Shown here one piece after another: positions 33,803-46,010 of a stretch of DNA of 64,000 bases; the stretch's first letter is position 1, and the number at the start of each line of letters is the position of its first letter. Origin of the DNA: Owenia fusiformis (lineage: Eukaryota; Annelida; Polychaeta; Sabellida; Oweniidae); assembly GCA_903813345.2 (NCBI GenBank), contig CAIIXF020000001.1:32528556-32592555 (forward strand), in the 5' to 3' direction. The notes beneath the pieces were generated by a model. The model saw only the letters and a list, made by a program, of their open reading frames with translations, ran no database searches and had not been told where the DNA came from. Position numbers and translations under genes: made by a program.

Positions 33803-36800
33803 CTACTTAACAATTGGGATTTCATTGTTTCTGATAAATAACTTGGAGAATTCATTCAAGTTCTCCCAGGGCTCAAATGTGTTTGCCGAGGAATCATATC
33901 CCTCCCATTTGCACAAATATTCCCATTGTCCACGTTTCTTCCTTTTCCCTAAAATTTCCTCAACTTGGAAATATTCTTCTTCATCTGATTCATTTTCATT
34001 ATCCACATTTGTGGAAGCATTGTCTGTATTGGGATGACTTTCATCCTCAGTGTCATGGGTTGGTGTTACTGGGGTAACTTCTCTATCTGCATTATTTTCT
34101 TCCTGCTCCCTTTCTTCACCACTATTCTCCTTATTTTTGAACCATGTTGGTTTTTCATCCCCTTTGTAGGGTTTTAAACGGTCTATATGCACTACTGTTG
34201 GTTTGCTTCTTCTTGATCTCTGTATTCTGTATGTTATATCACTGATCCTTTTGGTAATTATATATGGGCCCTGATAAGGTCTTTGTAATTTAGGTGAAAT
34301 ACCTGGTTTTCTCAAGGGGCAGTGAAGCCATACAGCATCTCCTTCATGCATCGTGGTAGGAGCTGCTTTTACATCATAGTTTTTCTTTTGTCTCATACTA
34401 TTTCTCTTAAGTGTTTCCCTGGCAAATGCATGTGTTGTTTCCATTCTCTCTTTCAAAGAGGCAACATAATCTGTTTCTGAATCCTTCTCATCTTGTGGTG
34501 GTCCAAACACCATATCCACAGGAAGATTAAGCTGTCTTCCTAACATCAACTCGCATGGAGTAAATTGAGATGATTCGTGTACTGATGTCCTGTAAGCCAA
34601 CATTAGGAATGGAAGATACTCATCCCAATCTTTTTGATGTTTGTCCACAAACATACTCAGCATGCTTTCCAATGTTCTATTGAACCGTTCTACCATTCCA
34701 TCAGAACAAGGTCTGAGGGGAGTTGTTCTCGTCTTGGTAATTCCAAATGAATTACAGACTTCTTGGAATATTTTACTCTCATAGTTCCTCCCTTGATCAC
34801 TGTGCATAGATAATGGACATCCCCATCTACATATGAACTCTTTGCTAACAATGTCAGCTATGGTTTCAGTCTCTTGGTTAGGAATGGCGTATGCCTCCGT
34901 CCATTTGGTGAAATAGTCAGCTACTATGATTATGTATTTGTTTCCTTTGTTTGTTGTTGGTAATGGTCCTAAAATGTCTGTTGCTATTCGTTCCATTGGA
35001 ACCCCTACCTGATACAGTTTCATTGGAGCCTTTTTCTTTTTGAAATTCGGCTTTCTAGAGGCACAAGAATCACATTTGTTGCACCAATCCCGAACGTCTG
35101 TCCTGATACTATACCAGAAATATCTAGATCTCACTTTTTCAATAGTCTTGTGTATACCTAAATGGCCTGCTGTAGCAGTGTTATGCAATTGACTCATCAC
35201 ATCTTTCCTTAACTGTTTTGGAACTACCAACTGCCACCTGATGTTATCTCCTGTGTCTGATTCCCACTTCCTGTATAGAATCCCTTCTTTTACCTTAAGC
35301 CGATCCCAATCAGATAGTAAATGTTTAAGTGGCCTTCCTTGATTAGAAATATCTTTCCAGGTAATTTTCCTGCCTGATTCAACCGATTTAAATACCATTG
35401 CAATTTCAGGATCTCTCATTTGTAACGCTCGTATTTCCTCAGAACTCCAGGCTCCTAGAGCACTTTGTTTTTCATTCTCTGACTGTACTCCATGTATCGC
35501 ATTTACAGTATTGTCTTCTTCATTTTTCATTCCACATTGTGGGCATTGCATTCTTGATAAACCATCTGCATTTGCATGAGAAGCTCCAGGGCGATGATGT
35601 ATTTCCATATCATAGGAACTAAGCATTTCAAGCCAACGTGCTATTTGACCATCTGGTTCCTTGAAATTAAACAACCATTTCAATGCCCTGTGGTCTGTCC
35701 GAATGATAAACTTTTGTCCGTATAAATATGGTCTAAATCTTTTCACGAAAGTTACTATTGCCAGTAGTTCTTTCCTGGTTACACAATAGTTCCTTTCAGA
35801 TTTATTCATTGTTTTGCTTCCAAAGGAAATTGGCCTTTCTACTCCATCTACAATTTGTGAAAGTACACCACCTAATCCAAACTTTGATGCATCGCAATCC
35901 AGAACATAGGTTCCAGTCTCACTAGGATAGGCTAAAATTGGTGCGGAAACAATTGCATTTTTTAATGTCTGAAATGCTTCTTGGCATTCTGAAGTCCAAG
36001 TAAACCCTTTCTGCTTTTCACACAGTTGATGCAATGGACGGGCTATATTGGAAAATCCTTTAACAAATTTCCTATAGTAGCCAACGAATCCTACAAATGC
36101 TCTGACTTCCTTCTGACAAACAGGCGTTTTCCAGTTAACAATCTGCTCAACTTTCTCACTGTCAGTTTCTACACCTTCCCGTGACACTTTATGACCAAGA
36201 AAAATTACAGAAGATTTGAATAGTGAGCACTTCTTGGGTTTCATTTTTAAACCAGATTTTCTTATTCTGTCAAACACTTCTTTTATCTTCACCAAAGTGT
36301 CTTCGAAGCTTTTTCCCCATGTTAAAATGTCATCGATGTAAAGAAGACAGGATTTCCATTGTAGGCCTTTCAGCACTGTTTCCATCAATCTTTGAAATGT
36401 TCCAGGTGCCCCTGTTAAGCCAAAAGGCATCACATTAAATTGATAGAGCCCATCTCTCACTACAAAGCTGGTTTTCTCTTTAGACTCCTTGTCTAACGCC
36501 ACCTGCCAATAACCGGAAGCCATGTCAACTGAACAAAACCATTTTGCTCCAGATAGACTGTCTAAACATGTATCCAGTCTTGGTATGGGATAAGCGTCCT
36601 TCTTTGTGACGTCATTCAATTTCCTATAATCGATGCAGAAACGTATTGTTTTATCCTTTTTGGTTACTAACACAATTGGTGAACTCCATGGTGCATTTGA
36701 TGGCTCAATGATTCCTTTGTCTAACATTTTGTTCACTTCTTCTGTCACCATTTCTTGTTTAGCAAGGGGCTGTCTCCTGGGATGTTGTTTGATTGGGCGG

Positions 36801-38872
36801 GCATTGCCAGTATCTATGTGATGTTCTACTACATCTGTCCGTCCTAGATCATCTGAGTTCTTTGCGAAAATATCCCTATATTCTATAAGTAATTTTCGCA
36901 CTGCTAATGACTGACTGTCATTTAGATCAGTACATGATCTTTTATAAAGATTTTCCAAATATTCTGGTAAATGTTCCTGTTTTTGCTCATCAGATGATGT
37001 GACATTGAAAATACCTGCATTTTCCTCATTGGCCAGTTCCTTTATATTCGTGACTAGGTCTATCTCACCCACTTTTGTGTTTTTGTAAATGGTTATTGGT
37101 TGATCACTTGGATTCATAATTCTAATAGGAATCATGTTCTGTGCATTGTCTGTAATGTCAATCAAAGAACGCCCAATAACTAAGTCATGTTTGGTGCTGA
37201 ATGATTGCGTCTGTTCTATAACACCTACTTTTCCTTTACTCAATCCACTGATACGATTAACTCTTCCTTTTACTATCATTTCGCACATAGCTGGTATTTG
37301 TACGGTTTGATTTATCAGTGCTTTCATAACTGGTTGGGAATCGTGTGTCATACATCCAATTATGTTTCCATGGATATTCAGTGTTCCATTGCCAAGATCC
37401 AACACCCCTTTGTTGGCTACCAGAAAATCCATTCCAATAATGGCGTCTGTGTTTATATCTGCAATCCATACTTTTAACGGATAGCAAGTTCCACCAAAGT
37501 TCAAAATAATGTGGCTATAGCCAACTAGTGGAAGTGGACTTCCGTCAGCATTTTTAAAACTATTGTATGGCGGTACAATGATGTCATTTTCTTTTCCTAC
37601 ACGGTGAAATACTTGGCTTGAAATAATTGAAATGCAGGAACCACTATCTATCAGAAAATTTACTGAATTTTCCTGAATATTTCCATTCACAAACAGTCCA
37701 TTTTCCATGATATTATTCACTAATTCAGTATTTTGCAATCTATCTATGGCCGATAATGCATTTTTTATTTCTTTAGATTGAATGTCATTGCTTTCTGGGC
37801 TACTTGATTGTGACATATTATCTTCCTGTTCTTGGAACTGCTGTGGTTTTTGGTTCCGCCAGTGTTTATTTCTTTTTCCTGGCCTACGTGGTGTTCCATA
37901 TTTTTCATAATTTCTCCTCCTCCTTGATGTATTCTTATTTTGAACACCTGTATTTACATTTGAGGAGTTAAGATGAACTCTACAAAACTGCATAACATGC
38001 CCGTCACAGAAGCATCGAGTGCAATATAACGTTGTTGGACATTCATTTGACTTGTGATTATCACCACAATTGAAACAAGTTATTTCATTGCTATGAGTTA
38101 CTTTCTCAATATGTCTGGTAGAACTATCATTTTCAACATTTTCCACGTTTCTACATTGCATTGCGTCTAATTTCATTTCCAATCTTACAATCATATTTTG
38201 TTGTTCCTGCAATAATTCTAACATGGCTTCGAGATCCGCTTTATCACTTTGAATTGTTCCAACTAACTTTGGACGTTGGCTTTCAAATGTTATGTGTGAT
38301 TGGCTAAAATGAGAATCTAGGGCTTGATGAGATTCCCACTCTAATCCTGCTGATATAGCTTGGTCTAATGTTTTTGCTTTTGCGAATCTGATAAACGTTC
38401 TCATCTCAGGCTGATTCGAAATAGCAGTCATAAAATGATCAAAGGCTAATTCATCTCTCAAAGCATAATCTAAATTAGGATACGCTAATGATGATTGCCT
38501 ACGTAAAAACTGACCAAGTTCCATTAATGTCTCAGACGGCCCTCTCCTTTTGGCGTCAAGTTCAACCAAATTTAATGGTCTCTGACTAGGAGAGAATCTA
38601 ACTTTCAGTGTATTTGTCAATACAGCATAATCGTATTTGCTTTCATTTGGTATATCAGTGAACACTTGTCTAGCGACACCTGTAAGATTCACTGCTAACA
38701 TGTGTGCTTTTTGCACATCACTCCATTTATTGATATTTGTACACACTTCAAAATGTGACAGATAATCCTGCCAGGCTATTTCGCCACTATATTTGTCTGG
38801 CTTTGCTTTGTAATTCTGTGCTGGGAATAACGTGTCTACCGATTCACTTGCCATTTCTCTATGGCTTTCCAT
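33803..38872 (-). CDS. Gag-Pol polyprotein of the Ty3-type retrotransposon
   Basis: A single frame of about 1690 codons from the first ATG (38872); the frame is open slightly further upstream. Domains in order, numbered from that ATG: Gag (about 25-220); a CCHC-type zinc knuckle (CFNCGDNHKSNEC, about 265) and a second Cys/His cluster; aspartic protease (FLIDSGSCISII, about 405); reverse transcriptase with YIDDIL (about 845); RNase H (VLDCDASKFGLGG); integrase zinc finger (HLGIHKT ... CNKCDSC) and catalytic core; a GPY/F-like module (GPYIITKR); and at the very C-terminus a chromodomain (FQVEEILGKRKKRGQWEYL ... FEPWENL). Chromodomains on Ty3 integrases are known to steer insertion to particular chromatin. 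Confidence 0.95.
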   Translation of the reverse strand: MESHREMASESVDTLFPAQNYKAKPDKYSGEIAWQDYLSHFEVCTNINKWSDVQKAHMLAVNLTGVARQVFTDIPNESKYDYAVLTNTLKVRFSPSQRPLNLVELDAKRRGPSETLMELGQFLRRQSSLAYPNLDYALRDELAFDHFMTAISNQPEMRTFIRFAKAKTLDQAISAGLEWESHQALDSHFSQSHITFESQRPKLVGTIQSDKADLEAMLELLQEQQNMIVRLEMKLDAMQCRNVENVENDSSTRHIEKVTHSNEITCFNCGDNHKSNECPTTLYCTRCFCDGHVMQFCRVHLNSSNVNTGVQNKNTSRRRRNYEKYGTPRRPGKRNKHWRNQKPQQFQEQEDNMSQSSSPESNDIQSKEIKNALSAIDRLQNTELVNNIMENGLFVNGNIQENSVNFLIDSGSCISIISSQVFHRVGKENDIIVPPYNSFKNADGSPLPLVGYSHIILNFGGTCYPLKVWIADINTDAIIGMDFLVANKGVLDLGNGTLNIHGNIIGCMTHDSQPVMKALINQTVQIPAMCEMIVKGRVNRISGLSKGKVGVIEQTQSFSTKHDLVIGRSLIDITDNAQNMIPIRIMNPSDQPITIYKNTKVGEIDLVTNIKELANEENAGIFNVTSSDEQKQEHLPEYLENLYKRSCTDLNDSQSLAVRKLLIEYRDIFAKNSDDLGRTDVVEHHIDTGNARPIKQHPRRQPLAKQEMVTEEVNKMLDKGIIEPSNAPWSSPIVLVTKKDKTIRFCIDYRKLNDVTKKDAYPIPRLDTCLDSLSGAKWFCSVDMASGYWQVALDKESKEKTSFVVRDGLYQFNVMPFGLTGAPGTFQRLMETVLKGLQWKSCLLYIDDILTWGKSFEDTLVKIKEVFDRIRKSGLKMKPKKCSLFKSSVIFLGHKVSREGVETDSEKVEQIVNWKTPVCQKEVRAFVGFVGYYRKFVKGFSNIARPLHQLCEKQKGFTWTSECQEAFQTLKNAIVSAPILAYPSETGTYVLDCDASKFGLGGVLSQIVDGVERPISFGSKTMNKSERNYCVTRKELLAIVTFVKRFRPYLYGQKFIIRTDHRALKWLFNFKEPDGQIARWLEMLSSYDMEIHHRPGASHANADGLSRMQCPQCGMKNEEDNTVNAIHGVQSENEKQSALGAWSSEEIRALQMRDPEIAMVFKSVESGRKITWKDISNQGRPLKHLLSDWDRLKVKEGILYRKWESDTGDNIRWQLVVPKQLRKDVMSQLHNTATAGHLGIHKTIEKVRSRYFWYSIRTDVRDWCNKCDSCASRKPNFKKKKAPMKLYQVGVPMERIATDILGPLPTTNKGNKYIIIVADYFTKWTEAYAIPNQETETIADIVSKEFICRWGCPLSMHSDQGRNYESKIFQEVCNSFGITKTRTTPLRPCSDGMVERFNRTLESMLSMFVDKHQKDWDEYLPFLMLAYRTSVHESSQFTPCELMLGRQLNLPVDMVFGPPQDEKDSETDYVASLKERMETTHAFARETLKRNSMRQKKNYDVKAAPTTMHEGDAVWLHCPLRKPGISPKLQRPYQGPYIITKRISDITYRIQRSRRSKPTVVHIDRLKPYKGDEKPTWFKNKENSGEEREQEENNADREVTPVTPTHDTEDESHPNTDNASTNVDNENESDEEEYFQVEEILGKRKKRGQWEYLCKWEGYDSSANTFEPWENLNEFSKLFIRNNEIPIVK

Positions 38873-41166
38873 TGCTATATGTTTTTGTATCGTATTTATT
38901 CTCTGTTTGCTATTCTGTAATCTCAAGAGTGCAACGTACTATCCCAGTTCCTACATGCAATTCAATTCATTGAAAATTCAAATTCACAACGATTTCACAT
39001 TTAAAAAGTATTTCTAAAACATATACATGTTACCAATCTACATTGGCGAGACTTGCTAATGGCGTCTCTGTGTACGTTTTCAATTACAGATCTGGGTGAT
39101 AAAAATCAAGATTTCGTCTATGTGTATGTACCGTATTTACATTGTATATATTCTCACAAATGGTTACTCGTACTATGTACAATATCCAATATTCCAGTAT
39201 ACTAAACAACATAAAAATTATATCGCAGGTTATAGGATGAACGTACTATTTAGTTTCCCGTTCACAATCTAGTTTATCAAATCACTGTATCAATTTTCCA
39301 ATGATCCACACTAGTGAAAACAAACTTTTCCTACTAAGTATATCTCCAGTAGGTATCTTTCCACCAAACGTTTCATCAACCTATACAATTACCAATAAGG
39401 AATAGTTCAATATTCATTCATATGTGTTTCAATGCTTGATTACTGGGTGCGATAAAAAAATGATACACACTAGTGATATTGCTGTTGGTTCACTTCCTGT
39501 GTTTATCCTACACACTAGTGTTAACTATTCTATGCGAATGTAGCGTCGAGATTACAATGTATTTCAATAGTGGCGTTGTTAGTCTGACTTTGGTGAAAAT
39601 AAACGATAATATTATCCAAATTGGAAAATTCAGACATAAAACCACATATTCCCAACGCTACGCACTGGTGGGGCAAGATTGGTAAGACTGATTGTATTAC
39701 AGTAAACAAACAATCACATGTAATTTTCACAGGAACTGGGTCTTTATGACGCCAAGTTCCAACAATAATTTGCAATTTTCCCACACTGGTGAATAAAATT
39801 CCACTATCGACCTAGGTTTTTCCAACACTGGTAAGATATCTAACTACCGGTTGTATGCAAGCATTTATTACTGTTCCAAAATCAATTTACATACAAACTC
39901 CTAACTACAGTACATGCAGATATCATTATCTTACATTTTGTTACACATGCGTTGCAGTTCCATACCGGTGAGAGTTATTTCAAACAAGATCTTACGTATA
40001 TCAGAAGATTTATAACTTCCTAAAACTGCATCATTTAAAATCTAATTTGCATTCGCATACCCTACCACTGATTACAGTAAATGGCAATAAAATTTATGTC
40101 TAAATCAAGTGGCACAAATTATATGCGAGATCATGTGACAATGAAATTAATGTCTCATCTCGTTCCGTGATTATGTGGGGTGTACGTAAACATAAGCCTG
40201 TTAAACAAGATAAAAACTCAGATGTGGCGTGATATGAATCCTTTGCATGTAAAATACGACAATCAACGTACAATGTTGTTGGTACATTCACTCAAAAGCT
40301 AAATGTTTAGTCAAAAATCATTCTAATGTGACAAAGAAACGATATGATTTTTAAATACTGCAATCAATCTAGTTCAACTGTACTGATACGTCAAATTCAA
40401 GATGAATTTTGTGTATGAATTTGCAGTCCCCCTAGGCTTGTATCATACAATCATCGCTTTAAATACATTTGTCACATTCGAATTTTTCTAATTTGTTGTA
40501 GAAAAGCTCAATATAGTTCAAACCTGTTGAGTTTCCTGAACGCTTTCAATGAAGCATGTAATTGCTAATTCAGTACATATAGGTAAGGTAACCGTTTACT
40601 TTCGGTGTTTAGATAAAAAAATTTCCTTCCCGATGCCTTGTTATACAAACTCAAGCAATAATGTCAAAATGTGAACTATCGTTGTATGACTGAAATGTGT
40701 ACGTCTAATCCTGAGTAACGTAACAATATTTACAGTCTGATGTGCAAACGCCTGATCCTGAGTAGCGTTGCAATTATCCTGAGATCAAAATTTTGACAAA
40801 TTGCGAGTGTAAGTAAAGTAAAGGCTGATTGAGTTCTCTATGACTTTATACACCAAAAACATTTAGTTACCTCACTTCAGTACTAATCGCTTTGAATATG
40901 AAAAATGAGCCTGAGGCATCAATTGCCTTGCAAAAATTCGTTTTCAAATGTGACGTTGTATACGTGCGATTGATTGGAGCCTTTGATAAAAAATACCTAG
41001 ATAAAATATTCAATTGACAATGTTACGTGTGATTTTAAATTATCCTTTACCCTTCTTACCAAAGTACCGTACCTTTTGCTAGCAATACCTTCTCCCCTTT
41101 CACCAGGCTGGAGACGCCGGTTCACAGCTGTTGTCAATTGCTGTAGGTCAGTTTCGCTGCCACCAA

Positions 41167-41902
41167 TGTAATGCGACCTTGATAGGGGGTATAGATGGTA
41201 CTGAAAATATAGCTAAGCAAAAAGAACAAAGGACAGAGGGTATTTAGTAAGGATAACAATCGGATAAAATCAACACGGTTTACAACATCAAATATTTATT
41301 TACAACATATAACAATACATTCATGCAGTAATATAAAACAAGCTACAGACAATGCAGACAATAAGAGATAAAATGGAAATGCTCATAACGAGATCCAACC
41401 CCGGAGCGCCAGAGGGCCATGCCACGCCCTAACTTCCGTTATCGTAATACATCTAACATCAAGTATTTGATCTCAAACTACCAGAAGTGATAAAGTCAAA
41501 GGCGTACCTCGTTGTACTATACCTAATGTACTTCCGTATATCAAACCTAGTACCAATATCCAATACTCAAGTCAAAGCATGGTCCAAAATCCAAACATCA
41601 AACAAGAAGCCACAATCACATAGTCTTCATCGTATCCTGCCCTCTGGTCAACTGACGAACTCAACCTTGTACAACTCACATATAAAATTCAGCTGTACCA
41701 AAACCCGTTTAACCAATCAGAACTCGTTATTTCAAATATCGTCATACGACAGACTATAGTGTACTAGTTTTCAGCGACAGATATCAATCTAAATTCTATT
41801 CCTTGTTTCAATAACAGGTTTATATAATGCTGTTCTATTTTCACGACGTTAGCATTGTTTGGAAGTTAAAAACATGAAAAGCCTTATCAAGCAACCGTTA
41901 CA
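41167..41902 (-). repeat. 5' LTR of the Ty3-type element
   Basis: 736 bp and next to the primer-binding-like site on its inner side, hence the promoter-bearing LTR for minus-strand transcription. Confidence 0.95.
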
Positions 41903-42169
41903 TATTGTTGACAATAAATAGAAAGATTCGTCATACTGTACTAGATAACATTGAACCTAATGAATGTTGACTTTTTCGATTCCAATATCATTCAGGGAAT
42001 ATTAACAAGCTTAGTGCTATTGAACGCATATCAATTTTTAAGTGTTGTATTGTTGTAGGGGTGACAATCCATACTAGTATTACCGACTGTCACATACAGA
42101 AGTTACCCTTGCAAAGGGTTCCATTGAAAATATAATATTTTGGGCTATTTCATATCTTTTAAGTGATAT
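41903..42169. other. Short non-coding spacer
   Basis: AT-rich DNA between the LTR element and the pentanucleotide array; nothing recognisable. Confidence 0.3.
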
Positions 42170-43040
42170 TGTTTAAAACAATGCAGTGCAATATAATGCA
42201 ACACAATGCAGTGCAATATGATGCAATACAATGCGGTGCAATATGATGCAATACAATGCGGTGCAAGATGATGCAATACAATGCAGAGCAATATGATGCA
42301 ATACAATGCAGTGCAATATGATGCAATACAATGTAATGCAATATGATGCAATACAAAGCAGTACAATATGATGCAATACAATACAATGCAATATGATACA
42401 ATACAATGTAGTGTAATATAATACAATTCAATGCACAATGTAGTGAAGTGCAATACAATGCAGCGCAATATAATACAATGCAGTGCATTACATTGCAGCG
42501 ATTTGCAGTTCAATACAATGTAGTGCAATACAATTCAATGCAGTGTAATAAAATTTAGTGCAATACAATGTGGTGCAGTGCAATACAATACAATACAGTG
42601 TAATTCAATACAATGCAATACAATACAAAGTAGTGCAATACAATACAATACAGCGCACTGCAGTACAATACAAGGCAGTGCAATACAATGTGGTGCAGTG
42701 TAATACAATACAATGCAGTGCAATGCAATACATTGCAGTGCAATGCAATACAATGTAGTACAATACAATACAATGTAGTGTAATAAAATGCAGTGCAATA
42801 CAACGTGGTGCAGTACAATACAATACAATGCAGTGTAATTCAATACAATGCAATCAATACAGTACAATACAATACAATGCAGTGCAATACAATACAATGC
42901 AGCGCACTGCAGTACAATGTGGTGCAGTGCAATGTAATAAATTACAGTGTAATACAATGTAGTGCAATGCAGTGCAATGTAGCGCAATGCAGTGCAATAC
43001 AATACAATGCAATACAATACAATAAAATACAAGGCATTAA
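42170..43040. repeat. Degenerate pentanucleotide array (CAATA/CAATG/CAGTG)
   Basis: About 870 bases of 5-base units, mostly CAATA, CAATG, CAGTG and CAGCG. Because 5 and 3 share no factor, long ORFs appear in several frames on both strands, giving Tyr/Cys/Ile-rich translations; these are not genes. Confidence 0.95.
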
Positions 43041-43059
43041 CATGACAAAATGTCACCAC

Positions 43060-43118
43060 CTAAAACAATTTGGTCAATTTGAAGCAAGTAGAAAAATAAC
43101 TCTTTGACTTTTATTGAC
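43060..43118 (+). repeat. Left remnant of the GGTCAAATGTCAAAT satellite
   Basis: GGTCAATTTGAAGCAAG and TTTGACTTTTATTGACATTG match the unit of the satellite at 44778-46010, so the element at 43119-44777 split an older, continuous satellite. Confidence 0.65.
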
Positions 43119-44777
43119 ATTGGTACCTGTTACACTGCTGGGTTGAGTCTAACGAAGCATTTTTGTAACGAAGGTTGACGAAAAAATCGTGTCCACACTG
43201 GCTTTATCCAACGAAGCAATTCACTGACGAAGCAATTATTTGGTGTTACACTGCAGTTAAAATGCTTAGTTGCGCATGCGCATTGCATTATTAGCCCCCT
43301 CCCCAACACTGTCTTCCAATTCAGTATAACCAACATGGAGGAACGCGGACACAAAGTCAACCTTCTTATCTCTACTCTTTTGCAAAGATTTCGATTGTTT
43401 CACCAGTCTGGTGTCTTATTGAGAGATATTCTCAAAAAAGCAAACCTGAGGCGTTATAATCATAACATAAAGAAATCAAAAAGGAAAATGTACCTCTTTC
43501 TCAGTCTTATTTGATCGGTTATGTTATTTATACCATGCGAGATAGGAGAGTATGGGCAAAAAAGAGAACAAGGGACTTTTTCGATCGACTTGTATTGAGG
43601 TGATTAAAAGTATGTACCATGTATTCAGCTACTTTTAAGAGCGGGACTACCCCATAACTCTAGAGGTACGTTTTCATGAACTTACACGTAGATGCTGATA
43701 GGTTCACGGATCAATCTATGAATTATGGGGTATTTCCTCTCCTTGCTTGCTTTTTGTCATCTAATCATTTAACCGTGAGTGAGAGGGGTGTACCATAAAA
43801 CACTCTGACACGGGAATAATAGTTCACGTAGCGAAACAAATGTATGTCTCACACTAATTTCAAATAATATAAAATAGGGAAATCTACAAAAACAATTTAT
43901 AAAAATGTTAAATTGTGATATAAATGAGTAAATCCAAATGTAAAGTACAAAATACAAGTTTAGCATATAAATGAAAAGTCTGTCCCCTCCTGATATCTAA
44001 TGGCCCATCTCTCATGTAACTTCTTTTCCATTATGCCATTCCAAATTATATCATGGATTTTAAGTACACTTTAATATATTATAAATGTTATAATGTATGA
44101 AGCAATTGAGATTTAATTAGCTGGCTTTTATGAAATGATCGCGTCGTGTTATTTAAATGGAATTTTGGCAAAAGCAAGAAATGGGGAAAACAATATTATA
44201 CATTCACTCTGCTTTCTGAGCTCAGTCGACGGGGTATCAACAATCAGAAATGCAAGCTGACAGAGAATTATTTAATCTAGCCTAAATGAAATAGGTATAT
44301 GCTGAACTAAACTTCCTGGATCGGAGATATGGTGTGTCGTGCTTGAATAGAGAAAGGGGGGGGGGTTGTTCGTTCATCGTTATCCGAGGAAGGTACATAT
44401 TGTTCCGTGACTTGAACAGTGCGGTTTTATATTATAGTTCAACTGGACAAATCCTACGTGTAATTTAGAAAGAAAAAACGGTAATTAGTAGTGAAAGACA
44501 GAAATGTCCAAGAGAAGTGTTATTTCTTGAGTAGACCATGTTACCCTTTCTTCTTTTATTTGGTTAGGAATATTTTCCGTATGTTTCTTTGGAGGCATGA
44601 TTAGTTTCAATGATCAGAAGACAGGAAGCTGGAGATATACACGCACGCGCAAACCCCCAACTAAGCTTTTCTAACGAAGGCAGAGGTGTTTCACTGGCCC
44701 AAAATTGCTTCGTTACGAAGCTTTTTGTCAAATTGCTTCGTAACGAAGCATTTCAACTGGCCTGTGTAACAGGGGTC
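43119..44777. mobile_element. TIR element with CCTGTTACAC ends inserted into the satellite
   Basis: The left end has CCTGTTACACTG followed by AACGAAGCATTTTTGTAACG; the right end has CGTAACGAAGCATTT and GTGTAACAGG, an inverted arrangement. Satellite sequence lies on both sides. CATTG flanks both edges and could be the target duplication, though the satellite itself contains it. A short ORF from an AACATGG start at about 43335 (MEERGHKVNLL...) ends within ~60 codons and could be a transposase remnant. The PIF/Harbinger-like look (GCGCATGCGCATTG near the end) is only suggestive. Confidence 0.5.
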
Positions 44778-46010
44778 ATTGAGAAGGTCATTGAAGGTCA
44801 AATGTCAAATGTAAAGTCAGATTTGAACTTCTGAGAACATGTAGATGATTTTGAAAAAAAATTAAGTAAATTTGAAGCAAGTTGAAAAAAGACCTTTTTG
44901 ACCTTGAAAAGGTCATTGAAGGTCAAATGTCAAATCTAAAGTCAGATTTGAATTTCTGAGAACATGTAGATGATTTTGAAAAAAAGATTAGTCAATTTGA
45001 AGCAAGTTGAAAAAAGACCTTTTTGACCTTGAGAAGGTCATTGAAGGTCAAAGGTCAAATCTAAAGTCAGATTTGAACTTCTGAGAACTTGTAAAGTCAA
45101 ATTTGAACTTCTGAAAAGATGTAGATGATTTTGAAAAAAAATTTGGTCAATTTGAAGCAAGTTGAAAACAGACCTTTTTGACCTTTTTTGACCTTGAGAA
45201 GGTCATTAAAGGTCAAATGTCAAATCTAAAGTCAGATTTGAATTTCTGAGAACATGTAGATGATTTTGAAAAAAAATTAGTCAATTTGAAGCAAGTTGAA
45301 AAAAGACCTTTTTGACCTTTTTTGACCTTGAGAAGGTCATTGAAGGTCAAATGTCAAATCTAAAGTCATATTTGAATTTCTGAGAACATGTAGATGATTT
45401 TGAAAAAAAAATTTAGTCAATTTGAAGCAAGATGAAAAAATACCTTTTTGACCTTTTTTGACATTGAGAAGGTCATTGAAGGTCAAATGTCAAATCTAAA
45501 GTCAGATTTGAATTTCTGAGAACATGTACATGATTTTGAAAAAAAAATTTAGTCAATTTGAAGCAAGTTGAAAAAAGACCTTTTTGACCTTTTTTGACTT
45601 TGAGAAGGTCATTGAAGGTCAAATGTCAAATCTTAAGTCAAATCAAAAGTCAGATTTGAATTTCTGAGAACACGTAGATGATTTTGAAAAAATTTTTTAG
45701 TCAATTTGAAGCAAGTTGAAAACAGACCTTTTTGACCTTTTTTGACCTTGAGAAGGTCAAATGTCAAATCTAAAGTCAGATTTGAAGGTCAAATGTCAAA
45801 TCTAAAGTCAAATCTAAAGTCAGATTTGAATTTCTGAGAACATGTAGATGATTTTGAAAAAAAATTTAGTCAATGTGAAGCCAGTTGAAAAAAGACCTTT
45901 TTGACCTTGAGAAGGTCATTGAAGGTCAAATGTCAAATCTAAAGTCAGATTTGAACTTCTGAGAACATGTAGATGATTTAGAAAACAATTGAAGTCAGTC
46001 TAAACAGTAT
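44778..46010 (+). repeat. Satellite of ~125-150-bp units rich in AAGGTCA
   Basis: About nine head-to-tail copies of a unit containing GAAGGTCAAATGTCAAATCT, TGAGAACATGTAGATGATTT and GAAGCAAGTTGAAAAAAGAC. Spacing between successive CTGAGAACAT strings is 125, 125, then 134-170 bases as small internal expansions appear. Every unit has several AAGGTCA half-sites. Confidence 0.9.

Larger units (their letters stand above)
31694..41902 (-). mobile_element. Ty3-type LTR retrotransposon with chromodomain, looks whole and young
   Basis: Two 736-bp LTRs (31694-32429 and 41167-41902) begin TGTAA and end TTACA and are flanked by the 4-bp repeat TATT. I noticed a single difference between them, so the insertion is recent. 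On the minus strand the order is 5' LTR, a primer-binding-like TGGTGGCAGCG next to it, a ~2.2-kb leader, one long gag-pol frame, a ~1.4-kb 3' region, a purine-rich tract (AAAAGGAGGGGAGT) and the 3' LTR. The domain order RT, RNase H, integrase, with integrase last, is that of Ty3/Gypsy elements. Confidence 0.95.

Noticed and set aside
33825-38973. Plus-strand ORFs across the gag-pol region
   Set aside because: Shadows of the long minus-strand frame.
42145-43107. Long Tyr/Cys/Ile-rich ORFs on both strands
   Set aside because: They are readings of a 5-base repeat array that avoids stops in several frames; no domain, no splice or start context.
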